From M3007 sp046160625 (GTDB taxonomy: Bacteria > Bacteroidota > Bacteroidia > Chitinophagales > Saprospiraceae): a stretch of 64,000 nt of DNA. A model generated the notes under the pieces. That model saw only the letters and a list, made by a program, of their open reading frames with translations. It was not told where the DNA came from and searched no databases. This document shows, piece after piece, positions 61,675-64,000 of this stretch. The stretch lies in assembly GCA_046160625.1 (NCBI GenBank), contig JBJXGZ010000030.1, positions 1 to 64,000 of the forward strand, written 5' to 3'. Numbering within the stretch: position 1 is the first letter of the stretch; each line of letters starts with the position of its first letter. The position numbers and the translations under genes are program-made.

Positions 61675-62445
61675 TCAAACTGTCGCAGGCATGGTCAATT
61701 GTATTTCAAAACCATTTTCCGGGGCTGTGCTAAGTTGCACAGTAGCCCCTACCATTTTTGCACGGTTGTAAATATTTTTCAATCCCAGTCCTTTTGATTG
61801 AGCATCTTTCAGATTGAAACCCACGCCATTATCACTGTAATTGAGCTGGATAATATCCCCGTCTTTAAGAAGTTCCACAGTAATAAAGCTTGCCTCGGAG
61901 TGTTTTAGCGAGTTATTCGCCAGCTCTTGCACGATCCGAAAAAGGTTTAGTTCAGTATTCACGCCACCCAGTTCGACACGTGTGATATCGTGCTCGAAAC
62001 GAATGTCTACCGCGCCAGTATTGCGGATTTGTTCGCAAAGTTCTTCTATAGCTTCCACCAGTCCAAATCCCTCCAGGGTCGGCGGTACCAATTCATGGGA
62101 GATTCGGCGTGTAATACCCAATGTTTCTCCAATAAGGTCATTGATCTCATCACACATTGAAGTGTACTGCCCGTTGGAGGTTTCAGTTCGCCGCAATCGA
62201 TGGAAAGTGAGGTGCATCACACCAAGCTTCGAACAAACGTCATCGTGCAATTGTGAAGCGATGCGCTGGCGTTCTTCTTCCTGGCCTTTGAGGTTGCCTT
62301 CCAACAAAACTTGCTGGTGTTGAAGTTCCTGGGCTTGGGCTTCCAGGCGCTGAGTCAGGACACGGAGCTGCGCACGGTTGGAATAAGCAACCCTTATCAG
62401 GGCGAGGACAATTATTAATAGAATGCCTGTAACAGCGATGAGCAT
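61675..62445 (-). CDS. HisKA_3-type sensor histidine kinase
   Basis: A roughly 256-residue kinase. An N-terminal hydrophobic helix (MLIAVTGILLIIVLALIRVAY) and a coiled-coil-like segment (RVLTQRLEAQAQELQHQQVLLEG) precede HisKA_3 with phospho-His in RIASQLHDDVCSKLG. An HATPase domain follows with IVQELANNSLKHSEA (N box) and YSDNGVGFNL, KGLGLKNIYNRA (G boxes). It lacks a periplasmic sensing domain. The longer frame (to 62508) adds 21 residues of doubtful value. It is paired with the response regulator gene directly downstream. Confidence 0.88.
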   Translation of the reverse strand: MLIAVTGILLIIVLALIRVAYSNRAQLRVLTQRLEAQAQELQHQQVLLEGNLKGQEEERQRIASQLHDDVCSKLGVMHLTFHRLRRTETSNGQYTSMCDEINDLIGETLGITRRISHELVPPTLEGFGLVEAIEELCEQIRNTGAVDIRFEHDITRVELGGVNTELNLFRIVQELANNSLKHSEASFITVELLKDGDIIQLNYSDNGVGFNLKDAQSKGLGLKNIYNRAKMVGATVQLSTAPENGFEIQLTMPATV

Positions 62446-62629
62446 GGATTTGAATGTTTGAAATGGCTTCCAAATGATAATTATTTCTACGGCTAAAAGT
62501 ACCTTCAAGCTTTCCGTGTGTGCAAGCTAATCATAAATTTGATTTAATATTCAGGTGAAAACAACGAGGTCTGCTCCCGTATTTCTACATGAGCATTGGC
62601 AAAAACCCGTCTTTTTCAAGCCTCAAGTG

Positions 62630-64000
62630 TCACACCTTCAACAATTTGCCGCGCAGGACTCTGGTTCCGAATCGCGCTTTTATAGCGTACATTCCAACAG
62701 GCCAGACACTTATATCGAGATACACCTTTCCGTTCCGCAGGAAAGGCTCAATACTATTAATCACAATTCTACCAGTCATATCCTGTACCAATAGTTCACA
62801 ATCACCACAAGAAATCCCTTCCGTAAATTCCAGCATAACCCAATCTCGTGCAGGTTGTGGGTAAGTTCTTAACTGCCATATCGTATCCTCCACCGGGATA
62901 GCAGTGCTGATGGAATCCAGCAACAGTTCGACGCAATAATCCTCCACCTGACCGAATTCGAAATTGGTGCAAGGTGATGGCGGATTGTCATTGGGCGAGG
63001 TGTATTTCATCATTACACGAAGCCTTGTAATCCCGGGACTTACAAATTCTGGCACCTGAAGAAAGCCCACGGCAGCGCCTTCCAGGGCAAAACCCGGATC
63101 AAAAGCAAGCTCAGCGTCGTCTTCAAAATCGCCATCCTGATTGAAATCCACATAAATGCGAAAATATTCTTTGGTAGTATTGCCTGAAAATCCTGGTGTT
63201 ACCGATACAGGAACCGCCGTTTGCGACACCAATTGTGGAAAAACAGGCTGTGTTGCAGCAAAATTCTGGTATCCGTAGCCACCTTGTCCAGAATGGTGTG
63301 CCCAATTACCAATTTGAACCAATTCAACCCATTCCTGCAAAGCACTCCCTCCCATGGCGGCACAATACGCCACTTCGTTGCAAGAACCGCAGCCTTTAGT
63401 TTGAAAATGAAGCGGGAAAGAATAATCGGTGAACCATTCCTCGCAACGAGCCTGTACCTGCACCTCATAATCGGTACAGGGACTCAGGTTTTGAAATGCC
63501 CAAACGCTGGTATCTGCTTCAAAAAATGTCCAGGGGTTGTTTCCTACTTCGCGCAGACGCAGCTGGTATTTATCGTTAAAACTGGTCGCTTCCCAGGCAA
63601 TTTTTGCATACTCCTCTGAACTGTTTTCCAACCAGACGGAAGCCGGTGCAGTGCAGCAGCCTTTGGATTTAAAAATAAAAGGCGGCGACCATGCACTCAC
63701 TACCCCAGCTGCGCAAAGGGATTGCATTTCAAATTCGTAGGAAGTGCAGGCCAATAGATTTTGTAACACAAACGTATCGGGCACTGCAATCAAAGTATGC
63801 CAGGAGCCTATTCCCAAAATACGCCATCGTAAGTTGACAGAATGAGCGGCAACCGTCTTGGACCACAGCAGCAAAACCGAAGAATCTGTGAGCATCTCCG
63901 TTTTGAGTGCAAAAGGAGCGGGACAATTGCTGCACTGATTCTGAAAGCTCTGGAGGCATTTATACAAGTTGAGCCGTCCGTCAGAAAAGCTAATCCCGTT
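62630..64000 (-). CDS. Fibronectin III/GEVED secreted protein, 5' end beyond window
   Basis: At least 456 residues; the frame stays open to the window end, so the N-terminus is missing. Two fibronectin-III-like domains (SVLLLWSKTVAAHSVNLRWRIL...; EEYAKIAWEATSFNDKYQLRLREV...) are followed by a GEVED segment (YVDFNQDGDFEDDAELAFDPG, VQVEDYCVELLL-like in FGQVEDYCVELLLDS). The C-terminal T9SS sorting domain contains QLRTYPQPARDWVMLEFTEG and MYAIKARFGTRVLRGKLLKV. The upstream codons in the window continue the same frame. Typical of large Bacteroidota surface or secreted proteins, often with protease or polysaccharide-binding domains in the missing part. Confidence 0.85.
   Translation of the reverse strand, partial: NGISFSDGRLNLYKCLQSFQNQCSNCPAPFALKTEMLTDSSVLLLWSKTVAAHSVNLRWRILGIGSWHTLIAVPDTFVLQNLLACTSYEFEMQSLCAAGVVSAWSPPFIFKSKGCCTAPASVWLENSSEEYAKIAWEATSFNDKYQLRLREVGNNPWTFFEADTSVWAFQNLSPCTDYEVQVQARCEEWFTDYSFPLHFQTKGCGSCNEVAYCAAMGGSALQEWVELVQIGNWAHHSGQGGYGYQNFAATQPVFPQLVSQTAVPVSVTPGFSGNTTKEYFRIYVDFNQDGDFEDDAELAFDPGFALEGAAVGFLQVPEFVSPGITRLRVMMKYTSPNDNPPSPCTNFEFGQVEDYCVELLLDSISTAIPVEDTIWQLRTYPQPARDWVMLEFTEGISCGDCELLVQDMTGRIVINSIEPFLRNGKVYLDISVWPVGMYAIKARFGTRVLRGKLLKV

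Overview
The window looks like a chromosomal segment of a Bacteroidota bacterium, most likely of the Saprospiraceae/Lewinella type. Reasons: several secreted proteins carry type IX secretion (T9SS) C-terminal sorting regions; there is a PorU2-type C25 peptidase; two OmpA-like proteins carry thrombospondin type 3 repeats; menaquinone genes are of the futalosine route (mqnE, mqnA); many starts sit just behind a TAnnTTTG promoter element and lack Shine-Dalgarno sequences; and the DUF5522 and DUF7935-like families are present. The placement is inference from gene content; no 16S gene is present.

Layout. 1-9 kb: msrA, an OmpA/TSP3 protein, hemH, a DUF6580-like membrane protein, an M1 peptidase and relA/spoT. 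9-17 kb: bacilliredoxin, an ArnT-type glycosyltransferase, a second OmpA/TSP3 protein, an esterase, a UbiA-family phosphoribosyltransferase and a TPR/PD40 protein coupled to purN. 17-26 kb: a di-haem cytochrome, a DAACS symporter, lpxH, an alpha/beta hydrolase, an orphan DppC-like permease, a GHMP kinase and a CotH/lamin-tail secreted protein. 26-32 kb is the most accessory-looking part: a TIR-transmembrane-tandem-Ig protein followed in close order by a CarboxypepD_reg-like membrane protein and an IPT/NHL lipoprotein, facing a large anchored protein of unknown function. 32-36 kb: dnaA with an AT-rich gene-free upstream region, a DUF7935-like protein, an IscA/ErpA protein and a T9SS type B-like protein. 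36-46 kb: a GH39-like lipoprotein, thiolase, a DUF58 protein, and an arsenosugar-type cluster (CMD peroxidase-like protein, ArsS radical SAM, methyltransferase, VanW). 45-64 kb: PorU2, an M43 protease, a CotH-fold protein, tRNA-Ser(UGA), coaX and an outer membrane protein, the mqnE/phosphatase/mqnA/MBL group, a YciI-like lipoprotein, a two-component system, and a GEVED/T9SS protein cut by the window end.

A second theme lies between the genes. Nearly every longer intergenic gap holds a long, near-perfect inverted repeat. Some are dispersed copies of one element: two copies of a ~100-bp palindrome (9.1 kb and 22.5 kb) with a relative at 3.8 kb; three copies of a TGAGTCA...CCGAATTTT motif; and a REP-like GC-rich palindrome, one copy of which lies in frame inside an OmpA-family gene and encodes PASAKATAGK. 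Others overlap the 3' ends of genes and supply their stop codons. The two points most worth following up are the TIR/Ig surface cluster and this set of palindromic repeats.
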